Shown: one piece after another, positions 35,371-46,776 of the stretch | Position numbering within the stretch: position 1 is the first letter of the stretch | How the letters are laid out: each line of letters begins with the position of its first letter | Assembly (NCBI GenBank): GCA_951217055.1 | Contig: OX578281.1 | Location: 28,320,101 to 28,384,100 of the forward strand | From: Gerris lacustris | Lineage: Eukaryota > Arthropoda > Insecta > Hemiptera > Gerridae | Length of the DNA stretch: 64,000 bases | Reading direction: 5' to 3' | The notes under the pieces: generated by a model | Database searches by the model: none | What the model was told of the DNA's origin: nothing | What the model saw: the letters and a program-made list of their open reading frames with translations, nothing else | Program-made: the position numbers and the translations under genes

Positions 35371-36231
35371 AGATAATAAAATTAATATAAATTTTTTGAT
35401 GCACCTTTACCAGTTTACCTTTATTATGAATAAATATCATACAATCTCAATCGATAATATAATAATATTATCTGCTTAATTAATTTATTGCTATTAATTA
35501 ATTTGGGATCTTGAATTGCCTGGAAAAATACAAATTACCTACCGGCACACTATTTCGGTGATGAATATTCAGGCAAGAGAAAATTTTCAATCATTAAAAT
35601 AGTTATTCAATATTTCAAATTCTACAGTATCAGGAATTTCACGGGAAGTATGGGGTGGCAGAGGTCAAAACAGGTGATCCAACTAAACGGACTCAGTTAT
35701 TAGAGAAACCAACAAACCTTGTTTCGTGTTTGTTTTTCCACTTGAGATGTCATGGCACCCTATTTGTGTTCCAAAGAACAGTTTTCCGACAAAATTGTTT
35801 TAAAACTGTATTTTCCAAACATGGTTTTTTTGTCGTGGAAAATAGAGTCGCTTTGTGTTTTGTCCATTTGGTTGAAAGCCAGCTTATTGTTGCAGAGCTT
35901 GAAAAATAAAATTCCCAGTTTTAGATTTCATAATAAATAACATCAGTTGTTTCAACTCATTTCATTGTGAATTTAATTAATGTGTCACTCATAAAATAAA
36001 CGATAAAAACATATTAGGAATTCAAGTGTCTGGCTGTAGATGGGCCATGACAGTTTAGAGAGGTAAATATAGAATTGAAGAGTAGGAAGGTGTCCCGCAC
36101 ATATTTGCAACGTTTTATCTGACCACGCAGTCTTTAATTTCCTGCTCTCCTCCTAGTGACAACTCCCTCACTCAGTTCCCTCCCTCACCCTGTTCACTTC
36201 TCAGTTCCCTCCCTCACCCTGTTCACGTCCC
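35371..36231. other. Non-coding DNA
   Basis: AT-rich host sequence right of the retrotransposon. Two overlapping ORFs at 35655-35940 have no recognisable features and compete in different frames; neither is called. Confidence 0.4.
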
Positions 36232-36590
36232 TCACCCTGTTCACGTCCCTCACTCAGTTCGCTTCCCTCACTCAGTTCGCTTCCCTCACTCAGTTCGCTT
36301 CCCTCACTCAGTTCGCTTCCCTCACTCAGTTCGCTTCCCTCACTCAGTTCGCTTCCCTCACTCAGTTCGCTTCCCTCACTCAGTTCGCTTCCCTCACTCA
36401 GTTCGCTTCCCACACTCAGTTCGCTTCCCTCACTCAGTTCCCTTCCCTCACTCAGTTCCCTTCCCTCACTCAGTTCACTTCCCTCACTCAGTTCACTTCC
36501 CTCACTCAGTTCACTTCCCTCACTCAGTTCACTTCCCTCACTCAGTTCACTTCCCTCACTCAGCACTTCCCTCACTCAGTTCATTTCCTC
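36232..36590. repeat. 18-bp minisatellite
   Basis: About 19 near-identical copies of TTCCCTCACTCAGTTCGC with TTCCCC and TTCACT variants at the right. Because 18 is a multiple of three, long ORFs run through it on both strands (hexapeptide repeats, e.g. FASLTQ). These are not evidence for a gene. Confidence 0.95.
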
Positions 36591-37759
36591 ATAACATGGT
36601 ATTTTCCACTTCAATCTTGTCCTCTGTACCTGGACTCTATTATATTACTCTCTAGATATTACCTCTTCGCCCAATCTCATCTAGGAACTCTCGTTTGCTC
36701 CTTGATCTCTTGTTAACAACGGTGCTTACTGAAGACAACTAAACGGTTCAGGTTAAATATAACTGAGAACCAATATTAACTAATTTTATTTATGATGAAA
36801 AAATTTACCTGTGAGAAGTGAGGTTTGGTCCGGAGTGCCAACTCCGGGAGATGTTCTTTTCTTGTGAGTTCTTGAGAACAACTCAACTTGACTTGTGAAA
36901 CAATTCCGGAGGCCGACTAAAAACCGTCTGTATTCAACTAAAGCACCGTGACTTAACTTGTTTTATTTTAATGTTCCCCATAAGCCAAAATTCAGCTGAC
37001 CCTGTGATTATTTTTACCGCCGGTGAATAAAAATCTGAATTAAAACAACTTTTAATTATAATAATCATTCTTAGATATTTAAAATTAATTATTCCTAAAA
37101 AAGCTATTATCTAACTTAACTTGATTATAAGGTATAAATTTCGCATTAAATTTTTAATCGCCTCACAGTAACACCAAGTTTAAAATTCGAACTAAGGAAG
37201 CTGGCTTTCATTAATCACCTTGTTCTATATATTGTTGAATAGATATAATACTAGCCGAATGATAATATAATATGAAGTCTCTATTTAATTAATTTGACTG
37301 AAGACAATTTATGTTAAGTTTGGTTAAAATGTGTTGGGAGTTGAAATGTGTCCAAGTGTAATAGAGGGGAGATTAAGTGTGCACTGAGTTGGACTTAGTT
37401 TGTGTAATAGTGACTTGACTGCCCCAGGACTTGATTACATAGCTCAGCCCTTACTTAGTTGGTACTTCTCTCGCTTATTTCTTACCTCTATCTCTTCCCT
37501 TTTAATTACTCCTTATTTGCAGCCTCGTTTCCTTACGATAACAATTTCTCCGTCACAGTAATATACCGTTTTTACAAATATAAACTAAATTAAATCATTC
37601 ATATTATTACTATTTATGAAACAGAAACGAAGAAGAAAAAATTAAATTAATTACGCTGAATTAGTGCTATAAACCAAGTCATCTGTGCGTTTACTGGAGA
37701 TAAGTCTTTCTATATTCATGTATTTTATCAATTGTGTTATTAAATTTAAATAAGTAGCT
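36591..37759. other. AT-rich non-coding DNA
   Basis: No gene, RNA or defined repeat is seen. Confidence 0.4.
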
Positions 37760-38640
37760 TCTGACAGGGTTTGGCACGTCGGCTTACTTAGAAAGCTTAA
37801 GGGCATCTTTCCCTTCACTTAGTACCTTATCCTAAAATCCTTTCTAGAAAAACGTTCCTACCGTGTTTTCTACAGTCTTTCCACTTCCTCGATTTATTCT
37901 GTTAAAGCAGGTGTACCCAAAGGAAGCATTCTTTGTCCAAACCTTTAGATATTCCTGAACATCCTGACACCTCGTTTGCCAATAATAAATGCACATTATC
38001 GTCTCACAAGTCACCCAGAGCCCAGAACTGCTACTGATCTAGTACAACAACATCTGTCACTTCTAGAAACTCTGCTAAAAAAATGGAGTATCCATTTAAC
38101 AACGTTCAGTTTTAGACATGGCAACTGCGAACCTTTATTCCTATACTAAACTCCTATTCCACACTCAAGCACTGTCCACTACCTAGGGTTACTCCTGGAT
38201 AGATGTCTAACACGGGCCCTCGACACAAAGCTCAAAATGTAAGATTGCAACAGACGTTAAAAAAAGTTTATACTGACTCCTATACCATACCTCTAAACTC
38301 TACTTGCACATAAAATGACTAAAGTACAACAATATAATTAAACCCATATGGCATTGAATATTGGGGTCGATTCAAGCGTTCCTATTCATAACATATCCAA
38401 TCTAAAATCTTAAGAAGAATAACCAACCCCCATTTTATGTTTCCAACCTTATTCTTTTCAGAAACCTTAAAGTCCCATAAACCCGTGACCTAGTCTTCTC
38501 CCGATGCAAATCCTTCTATGACTCCATAACCATCTGAATTGTTGTCTCCTGTTGCTTATGGTATTTAAATTACGCATCTTTTTGAATAAAGCAAGAAAAA
38601 AGAACTAAAAGTGACTTCCAAAATATTCTAGATACCATGC
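37760..38640 (+). pseudogene. Decayed Jockey-type LINE reverse transcriptase
   Basis: Recognisable pieces of a non-LTR RT remain in shifting frames: GVPKGSILCP (~37910), YLGLLLDRCLTRALD (~38181), and a region near 38330 corresponding to IIKPIW.YGIEYWG. The order matches the C-terminal half of Jockey-clade RTs, and the last part is clearly related to the better preserved copy at 42.9-43.3 kb. Many stops and frameshifts make it non-functional. The 5' part is missing. Confidence 0.75.
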
Positions 38641-41094
38641 CAGTTGTAGTTGCGGGTGTTACTGAAGCGTATAATTGTGGATGGACACGGCACGGGTCAG
38701 TGTGGTGTGGCGTGCCGGGACGGTGCGCTCCATTGCGCTTAATTTAAGTGGAAATTTAGGAGAGGAGCAGGTTGAATGCAGCCGAGCATGTTCTAAGTAG
38801 GGTACTTAGCTTTACTTCTACGGCACTTAATTACTCTGATAACCTGGTTCAATTTAATAATAATACAGTTGTACATCAACATGGTATAACTAATGAATTA
38901 TTCAATATTTCCGAATATCGTACAACGCGTATGCTAGATGATTAAACGAACTTAATAAACCGACCGTACTCGTAAATACTTGACTTACTCGACGAAGTTT
39001 AGATGGTTTCCGCAACTTATAATTTTTAAGTCCAATTCTACTGGATTTAGATCCTTCTATAACTTAAATTTTATACTATACAAGTTATAAGTCCAATACT
39101 GCCCTGTGCTTAAAAATGATTAATAATTGCAATCATTAACAATATGAATTACTCGAATTAACAATATCTATGAGCACAAATATGTTACGATTTCTTATCA
39201 ATTAAAAACAAATAAGTCAATATTTATTAGCAAACCGAACGTCGAGTAAGGCAGAGGCAGAGTCTCATGAGACTGAGACTGTGATGAGACAGACCTTCAG
39301 ACCGAGTATAATACAATGGATCAATGGCAACACAACTTGAATGCGATGCGACCTTCTCTCCCAGACAATAAACACCTGACCTCACACCCGTTGGTATCTA
39401 ACTAATCAATTTCTCTTTGTGTTTTCACACTGGAGAAATATTCATCACTACAACTTGAGTTCTTTGTGTAGCATGTTCCCACGTCACACAACATTTAAAC
39501 AAATAGCTTGAAAAACTGGTGAAAATAGTTCGAAGACCTGAGAGCTGCAACTTGTTTCACTCTCATAATCAAATCCTCTTGCTGCTTCAATTTTATCTGA
39601 TTTACGTATTTTTTATTATTTATTATCTAACAATGAACAAATGAACAGTAACGTAGAAAGATATTGTTTCATATATTATTCTTTAAATTTAGTCTCACTA
39701 TGAATATGAGAATATTTTGTTCGATTTTGTCGTACAGATTTTTCATAGGTATCTCCAAACAACTGCCAGCAACTATAACAAGAAGAGATCGAAATTAAAA
39801 TTATTCCTAAACCCTATTCCGTTGTTAGGTATTTTGTAACCTCAATTAATGGCTATGCATTATAAACAAGTAATTAACATAATGTTTAGATAAGAAGAAG
39901 CAGTAAAAACACTGATATAAACTAAATAAACAAGACATAAAAACAACAAACAACAGATTAACAAGATAAAGACAAACATTGAATAAATATTCCTCCGAAC
40001 AGCATGCCGAGGCTTCCACTAAATATACAATCATGTTAGAACCCATCATATTACAGACTACTGCCACACCACTATCTGCTGTAAACCCATCATAAAATTA
40101 TAATTATTACACCCGTTTGCTTAAACAAATCAAATATTATCTTAACAGATAACTTCATTCAGCAAGGCACAGAAAAGCACCATTCTACACATTGTAATGT
40201 CTGCAAAAAATATGTATAAAACATTTCTTTGAAATTATTTATTATATAAAATAGCCAATCAATTAGTGTGGCATATTTCTTGCTATCAATTAGTGTGACG
40301 TGTGACGCATTGGACATGGGTTCAATGCGAGGGCGTGCCACACTATTGGCAGAAGTTTCATTTAAATACCTAAAAGAGTTATAATAAAAGTAGATAGTAA
40401 TAGTTATATGTAGTTAGTTGTAGTTTGATAATAATTTATTTATTTGAACTTTTCTTTGTGGAGATCTATGACAGTATAAGGTAATAAGGTGTATACAAAA
40501 GTCAGAATTGTTACAATATAATATATCAAATAAGAATTGATTATTACCATAAATGTTTAATATGTTATCTACTTATACTTTATAGGTTTGTTAATAGACA
40601 GTGAACTCATGCCTCGGTCCAATTCAAATGTTTTATAATCATTATTATAATAAATGTCTTGCATTCACTGGCAGCTAATTAGCCTTCAGATGTATTAACA
40701 ATGTCAATATCCCCTTTTAACATAACTAGATAATAATTATTCCCGATGATAGAATAGCTTGAGTGAAATTTGTCTCCAATAAGCCAGCATTATTAAACGA
40801 TATTAATAAGTTCGCTATTAAATAAGAAAACTCTAAGAAAAGATTATAAATGAAAAATAAAACAATCTTAAAATAATGTGAAGCGATAGCTGTGTGTGTA
40901 ATCGTAAATAAATAAAATAAATACATTTTGTATTATACATTTATTCAAGTTATTTTTGAAAAAATTAATACATTTTTTGAATTTATCCCTTCAGGAAGAA
41001 ACAACCTACCCACCTTTTAAAGCCAATTTAAAGGCTATAATATTTTCATAGACAAATAACATTAACAAATAACATTTTTCGGGGAAGGATTTTT
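38641..41094. other. Non-coding DNA
   Basis: A GC-rich block at ~38645-38745 (GGACACGGCACGGGTCAGTG...) contrasts with its surroundings; it could be regulatory. Bases ~40255-40335 contain inverted scraps of the family A end (AATTAGTGTGGCATA). ORFs here lack coding character. Confidence 0.3.
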
Positions 41095-41285
41095 AATTTT
41101 TTTTTTTAATTGGTTGGAAATGGTTGGATGAGGTTTGAGGTAGTCCTAGACAGTTCAAGGTAGTCAGAGCAGGTGATTGGAGATGGTTCGATGTGGTTGA
41201 ACTTGGTTGGAAGTGGTTCGAGGTGGTTGGAGGTGCTTCGAGGTTGTTAGAGATGATTCGAGGTGGTTGGAGATGTTTTCCTATT
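41095..41285. repeat. Degenerate short tandem repeat
   Basis: Irregular ~10-20-bp repeats of the type GGTTGGAGATGGTTCGAGGT fill this stretch. Confidence 0.75.
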
Positions 41286-42859
41286 GGCAATTTATACCCA
41301 TTTTATTTAGGTCTTGATGAATATATAAATATCTATATTATGTATTTAGCCCAGACATTTTAATAAGATATTAGTTATTATTATAACCTAAACATAATAT
41401 ATAACGATAAATATATATATATTTTTTTTCATTTGTTTTATGAAATATGTGACGAAATTTGTTATTAATATTTTTTGTTGTATTTTGACTAAAAATAACT
41501 GATGTTTTACAGATTGTTTTGTTGATTTGATAAAAATTAGAGACAAATGCAAGAGATTATAAGGGTCCTTGCTAGGTACAAAAAATAAATGATATAAATA
41601 GTTGAACATTTCTTTAAATATATTTAATTATAAATTTAATTAACATACATGTATTATAAAATTTAAATTTTATGTTCTCTTATTATATAAATGGTTTTGT
41701 TGGAATTTGTCGTGCCGAATTATTTTGTTAGTAATGGGTTTAAAAATGTATTAGAAAGAGAGAACAGGGAGTTATTAATATATATTTGATTGAGTATTTT
41801 TTTTTTCTCTTTCATGTTAATAAAAAACCAAAAAGAAAAGAAAAAACAATAATTTACCATTATCAAACTCTAATTGACATGTTTGATTGGAATCAATTAG
41901 GACTATTATTTACTTTACAAATGTTGAGAGCTTTAGTGTCAAACCCCAATAGATTATTTCTTGACAATAAGTAATTGGTGAGAATTAGTTGTAATTAATT
42001 GGACTGTTTTTATTTGAAAGATTACTTAACGCGAAGTAAAGTAAAGTAAAGTAAAGTATGAAATATTAAAGAGACGAGTTAGTTAAGAGAGGAGTTATCA
42101 GTATTATCATTAGACTGAGACAAATAACTGTATACTTACTAATTACTTAGTACTTAGTGATAAGAGTCAAGTGCTTCTACTTTACTATAGATAACTCCAC
42201 CACACTTAGATTTACTTTCACTTGTTATACTTTATTCATATCTAGTTTTATTTAACTTTGCTTTCCTCTTGCGCATTACTTCCTTATTATTGCATTGCTT
42301 TCTTGATGCTTTCTTCTCGTTAGTAAAAAGAGAGCATGGCAATCAAAGATTGCCATGCTAGATTGCTAGATTGTTACTCCCCTTATAAAAAAAACAGAGG
42401 GGAGTATCAAACTAAAGAAGGTGTACAGAATGTTCTTCTTTATACTGTTACTCCCATTATGAAAACAGAAGTGTGATATTCCTTTGACCTAAAGCTCATT
42501 GGACTAATCATCCCCAAAGTTATTTATATTAATAATAAAAAAAATAGGGCAGTAACAATCTAAAGAAGTACCGAATTTACGCGATTATTCTTACTTAAGA
42601 AATATTGATCATAATGAACAAAAACTCAAACAAAACATTCCCACTATACATAGTGTTACTGAATTTGAATTCAATAATATCTAATTTAATTAATTTATTA
42701 TGGTTTCTATTTTGACATGTTTATCTATCTAAATTTGGTTATACTACTCGACTTTTAAAGTGGCTCACCTGGAAATGTAATAAATCGCTAATATTTGCAT
42801 TGATTACACCACATAAGCTTGGGTCAAGACAAACCGAATACAGAAAATTAATATTGTTA
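41286..42859. other. AT-rich non-coding DNA
   Basis: Includes a (AAAGT)n run at ~42034-42058 and a short direct repeat (ATTGCCATGCTAGATTGCTAGATTG) near 42350. An ORF at 41786-41974 is AT-driven. No gene is supported. Confidence 0.35.
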
Positions 42860-43541
42860 AACATGGGTATGGGCAACATAGGTTTATAGTTTAACATGGG
42901 CACATCTCACTAAACATAAACGTCAAACATGCAATACACGCTATAAACTTTTACACAGACTCTTACACAACACATCTAAACTCAAAATGCAAAACAAAGT
43001 ACTCATCTACAACACAATAATAAAACCAATTTGGACATATGGCATTGAACTCTGGGGTTGCACCAAACCTTCCAATTCCTGTCGCATCCAATCCCTCCAA
43101 TCCAAGATCCTAAGAAAAATAGCTGACGCCCCCTTCTATGTTTCTAATTTCGTCCTTCATAATGACCTCAAAGTACCTTTTGTCCGTGAACTAGCCATTT
43201 CCAGATATAAATCCTTCCATGACTCCCTTTCCGACCATTCTAATCCACTAGTCCACTGTCTGTTTTCCCGGACCATTCCTGACAATCCTCCCAGACGCCT
43301 GAAGAGGCAGTGGCCACGGAACCTCTTAGACAACTAAACTATGTTTATTTCAATTTCATGATTTTATTTATGTTTAATATTCACACACATAAACCTGTCT
43401 CAAATCAGTAAGTGCTATCACTGGATAGTTCCTTACAACATGTTTTTTCCAAGTTACTAATTCTCACATCTGTATTGCTTATAACAATAATGTATTGTAG
43501 TTGCAGTAATCTAATAAAAAAAAAAAAAAAAAAAAAAAAAT
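42860..43541 (+). pseudogene. 5'-truncated Jockey-type LINE with poly(A) tail
   Basis: From ~42890 a single frame reads LTWAHLTKHKR..., continuing into the ORF that ends at 43337. It includes IIKPIWTYGIELWG and QSKILRKIADAPFYVSN, the conserved C-terminal region of Jockey-clade reverse transcriptases. A short 3' UTR and an A tract of ~25 (43517-43541) follow. The copy lacks the endonuclease and RT catalytic core, as expected from 5' truncation during target-primed reverse transcription. It is less decayed than the related copy at 37.8-38.6 kb. Confidence 0.85.
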
Positions 43542-43559
43542 AATGATATCATAAACATT

Positions 43560-44165
43560 TTTTGCTTCCGAGCTTACCGAAGGTAACGATAACATTCTAA
43601 AGAACGAAACATTTTTAGGTGTCCAATTTCAAAAATCCCAAGACAGAAATAGAAATCCGTTTCAGACATCAGGGATCATTTTTGGTTGCGTGTCTGCCTG
43701 TCGGTCGGTCTGTCGTTCAATTTTTTCGAACCAACATATCTTAAATACTACACGTTCAATTTTAATGCAATTTGGGTGGTAGATCATAATTAGCCCATTG
43801 TTGGTCCCATATATAAGCTTCAACCTTCTGCGCCTATTTGTTTCTCTTCCACATGCGCACAAACATTCATTTATTTACACCTATACCTTCAAAAGTACTT
43901 ATCTGATTTGAATGAAACTTTTATAGTTTATCAAAAGTAACCCGCAGATAGCCCCAGATAAATTTGAACCGTCTACGCTCTTTAACTTTTACTAAATTGA
44001 TACTTAAATTCGTGCAAAAAAATCAAAACAATTTTTACATAAAAAATAAACGGGGGAAAAAAACAAATAAAACCAATTAGACAATAATGGCTTGTATATA
44101 AAATCAATTAAGTACGTGGATAAGATGCGAGGAAGCTATGTGCCACACCAATTGGCAGTCTATTT
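43560..44165 (+). repeat. Dispersed repeat family A, best full-length copy
   Basis: Begins TTTGCTTCCGAGCTTACCGAAGG and ends GGAAGCTATGTGCCACACC, ~606 bp. Internal landmarks in order: AAATCCGTTTCAGACATCAG, GTCTGCCTGTCGGTCGGTCTG, CAATTTGGGTGGTAGATCATAATTAGCC, CTTCTGCGCCTATTTGTTTC, GTAACCCGCAGATA. No TIR, poly(A) or coding region is evident. The class is unknown. Confidence 0.7.
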
Positions 44166-44255
44166 TATTAAAAAGTGAGAAATTACTTATTTACTCTGTA
44201 AAAATGTTGTAAATTAAATAAATATTAGTTATAAAATTAATCAAATTTTGATATC

Positions 44256-44345
44256 TCAATATCTTGTAGAAACTCCTAGAGCCTCTATTACGGCCTGTAC
44301 TCTTCTGGGCATTCTCTTGTATACATGTACACATCTCAAACGATA
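44256..44345 (-). pseudogene. Tc1-like transposase C-terminal remnant
   Basis: On the minus strand a short frame reads MPRRVQAVIEALGVSTRY followed by a stop at 44256. MPRR.QAVI.A.G..T.Y is the conserved C-terminus of Tc1/mariner-type transposases. Upstream sequence is too decayed to follow, and the DDE core is not recognisable. Confidence 0.7.
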
Positions 44346-45124
44346 CTTAACTTTTTAAGAGAAGATTGGAGCATGAAAAGTATTCAAAGATATCGTGTAC
44401 TTGTGAGCCATTACTATTTGACTATTGATCTTTTAAAGTTCCATTCAAAAAATGAGAAATACGGAAGCAAAGTGCTACTTTTAATTTAGAGTTTGAGACA
44501 TTAGACAATTTGTTGATAACTTAATTTCATTAAGCAGGGGTTTTTCGAATTTTATTAATCAAGATGTGCCACTTCAAAAGTTGAGTTGTAAATATTTGAT
44601 CAATATCTTGGAACTAGATTTTTCTCGGGAAAATTAAAATTCTCTTTTGGACTACTTATTTATACCTACTACGCGTGTAAGAAAGTATAGATATTTTACT
44701 TCTCACGCACCAAGTGTATTTTTTTTCTTCTTGTAATTTATCATTAGACTTGTCCTAGTTTTTGTTTGATTTATAACATAAGCTTTATTATTCATCCGAC
44801 AAGAAATGCAATAAGTTTTGTCATATTTAAATCCTTTATATTAACTTCACTTTTGTTAGTGGCTGTAGTTTGTCGTCAAAATCTTTGGAGGGCTGATTAA
44901 TCCTCCTGCTGTCATCCAATCGAGCTGGAACCATCATCAGACTTTGCACTCTGCACCAATAAAAAAAAAAACCAAACATTCTATCATATTTTAGGATCAC
45001 ACACTTCTAACAATAGCACCAATTTTTAATGACAGTGCTCTTAACTCAACCGTGATGGTTATGAACATTTTCTAAACGTGATTTTGTATAAACAAACAAC
45101 TTTCCGAGGACTCGCCCAACCGAG
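44346..45124. other. AT-rich non-coding DNA
   Basis: No gene or defined repeat seen. Bases 44880-44960 (GAGGGCTGATTAATCC...) weakly resemble the relic at 1450-1553. Confidence 0.35.
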
Positions 45125-45295
45125 ATTATTATTTTGTTGGTTGGGAGGAGATTATTATTTTGTTGGTTGGAAGGGGATTTTTGTAGGTTGGAAAGAGATT
45201 TATTATTTTGTTGGTTGGGAGAAGATTATTATTTTGTTGGTTGGGAGGAGATTATTAGTTGTTGCTTGGAAGGAGATTATTATTTTGTTGGTTAT
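45125..45295. repeat. ~27-bp minisatellite
   Basis: Six or so copies of GATTATTATTTTGTTGGTTG plus GGAGGA-type linkers. ORFs through it (VGWKEIYYFVGW repeats) are artefacts. Confidence 0.85.
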
Positions 45296-46461
45296 GTGGT
45301 GTTAGCAAGTTTTCTACAAATCTCGATGGATAGTTTGAGCCCGGTGAAATTAAAACTTTATATTTGACTCGTGAAACTTGGTGACCGTGGCCAGAACTTC
45401 ACCCCTGTAACTTAAGATCTGGACTATGAAGTATAAACTCGTTAGTTTTTGCCTGTGGTTTTACTTTTTTTTTTTTTTTTTTTTTTTTTAGTGAATATTA
45501 ATTTGTTACTTTTTAAGACGCTCAAAAACTCAAAGTGTAAAATCAATTTTCAAATCTCTTTGCTCTAGTATCAGTTAAGAGTTAATTGAAGTTGTAACAT
45601 GGAAAAAGTTGTTGTATGTCATTCATAACTATACATTTTTTTAGTTGAAGAAAAAAAAACATTTTTGAGAACTTTAAGAAGCAGATGCACTAGACACATC
45701 TTTTATCAATTTTTGCGTTTAATCTGTTGTAACAACTAACTCATTCCTTCTCCTATGTCACCGTCACGTGCATTTGGTATTTTTTTCATGGAAAAATTAT
45801 TTTTGTTTCACTGATTTGGAACAAAACAATTTTTGACCTCGTTTCTCACTATCGGTCTGTCGTTAAACATTTTTTCGCCATATCTTAAAAACTACGCTCA
45901 CTTTTGATGAAATTTGAATGGTACGTAATTAGCCTATACTGTGTTCCTATAATAATTTCAACATTGATTTTTCTTCTGCATGTGCACAATTTGTTTTTGA
46001 TTTTTCTAAGACCTGTGTATAAGTACTTATCCTACTAAAGAGTTTCATCCTATTGTTGTCAAAAGTAGTTCACAGGTGATTTTTATATTAATTTCAACAG
46101 TCTGCGCTCATTTATTATTGTATAAAAGTAAGTGTGCCACCTCTGGGAATCGAAACAGGTTCAGAAAACCACATTTTTTTAACCACGTGAACCATTCAAC
46201 CAATAATAGTTCACGAGGAAGCTATGGGCCACACTATTTGACAGACAATTTTTACTTACAATGTTTTTTCCAATTCAACGCCTTATTTGTTTCCACAGCA
46301 ATTATGTGGAATTTAATAATGAATAAACACTCAATCAGTAATATCATAAAGACACCATACCTATATCTAATGTCTAATGGTTAATACAAAACAAAAAGGT
46401 TGCAATTAGTTAGTAGAAAGTAACACAACAATATTGTCACCACAATTTTATATTAAAATTA
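45296..46461. other. Non-coding DNA with a family A fragment
   Basis: A T run of ~28 lies at 45463-45490. Bases ~45790-46240 carry degraded family A blocks (CGGTCTGTCG, TTTTGATGAAATTTGAATGGTA, GAGGAAGCTATGGGCCACAC). The ORF at 46076-46384 runs through this repeat and is rejected. Confidence 0.45.
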
Positions 46462-46606
46462 ACAAACGCATTTCGACATATAATATCATCTTCAGTGTGT
46501 GTTAACTTAGTAAGAGTGAATTTTGTACTTCGTAAGAGTACAGAATTCACTCTTACTAAGTTAACACGCACACTGAAGGTAATATTATATGTCGTTACAC
46601 GTTTGT
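46462..46606. repeat. Long near-perfect hairpin (145 bp)
   Basis: 46462-46528 pairs with 46538-46606 across a 9-base loop. The central ~40 bp (TTCAGTGTG.GTTAACTTAG, TAAGAGTGAATT) are almost mismatch-free and the outer part (CGACATATAATAT) is also paired. It is non-coding. It could be a foldback MITE or a hairpin RNA source. Confidence 0.85.
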
Positions 46607-46741
46607 GAGGTTGTTCTATCAACCTCTCTAGTCTAGTCATAATTATGAAGTGGTACCACACATTCTTAGTCAAAACAACCAATTATTTGTAATTAGTTAA
46701 CTATAGTTGTGAAACCCAGTCTCTATTAACATCTATTGCTG

Positions 46742-46776
<35 letters not shown>

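Noticed and set aside
36156..36716. 186-residue ORF of FASLTQ repeats
   Set aside because: Produced by the 18-bp minisatellite; no start context, domain or unique coding sequence around it.
42987..43337. 116-residue ORF that could be taken for a host gene
   Set aside because: It is the C-terminal piece of a 5'-truncated Jockey-type LINE with a poly(A) tail.
46076..46384. 102-residue ORF
   Set aside because: It begins at a non-ATG-type start and runs through the end of a family A repeat.
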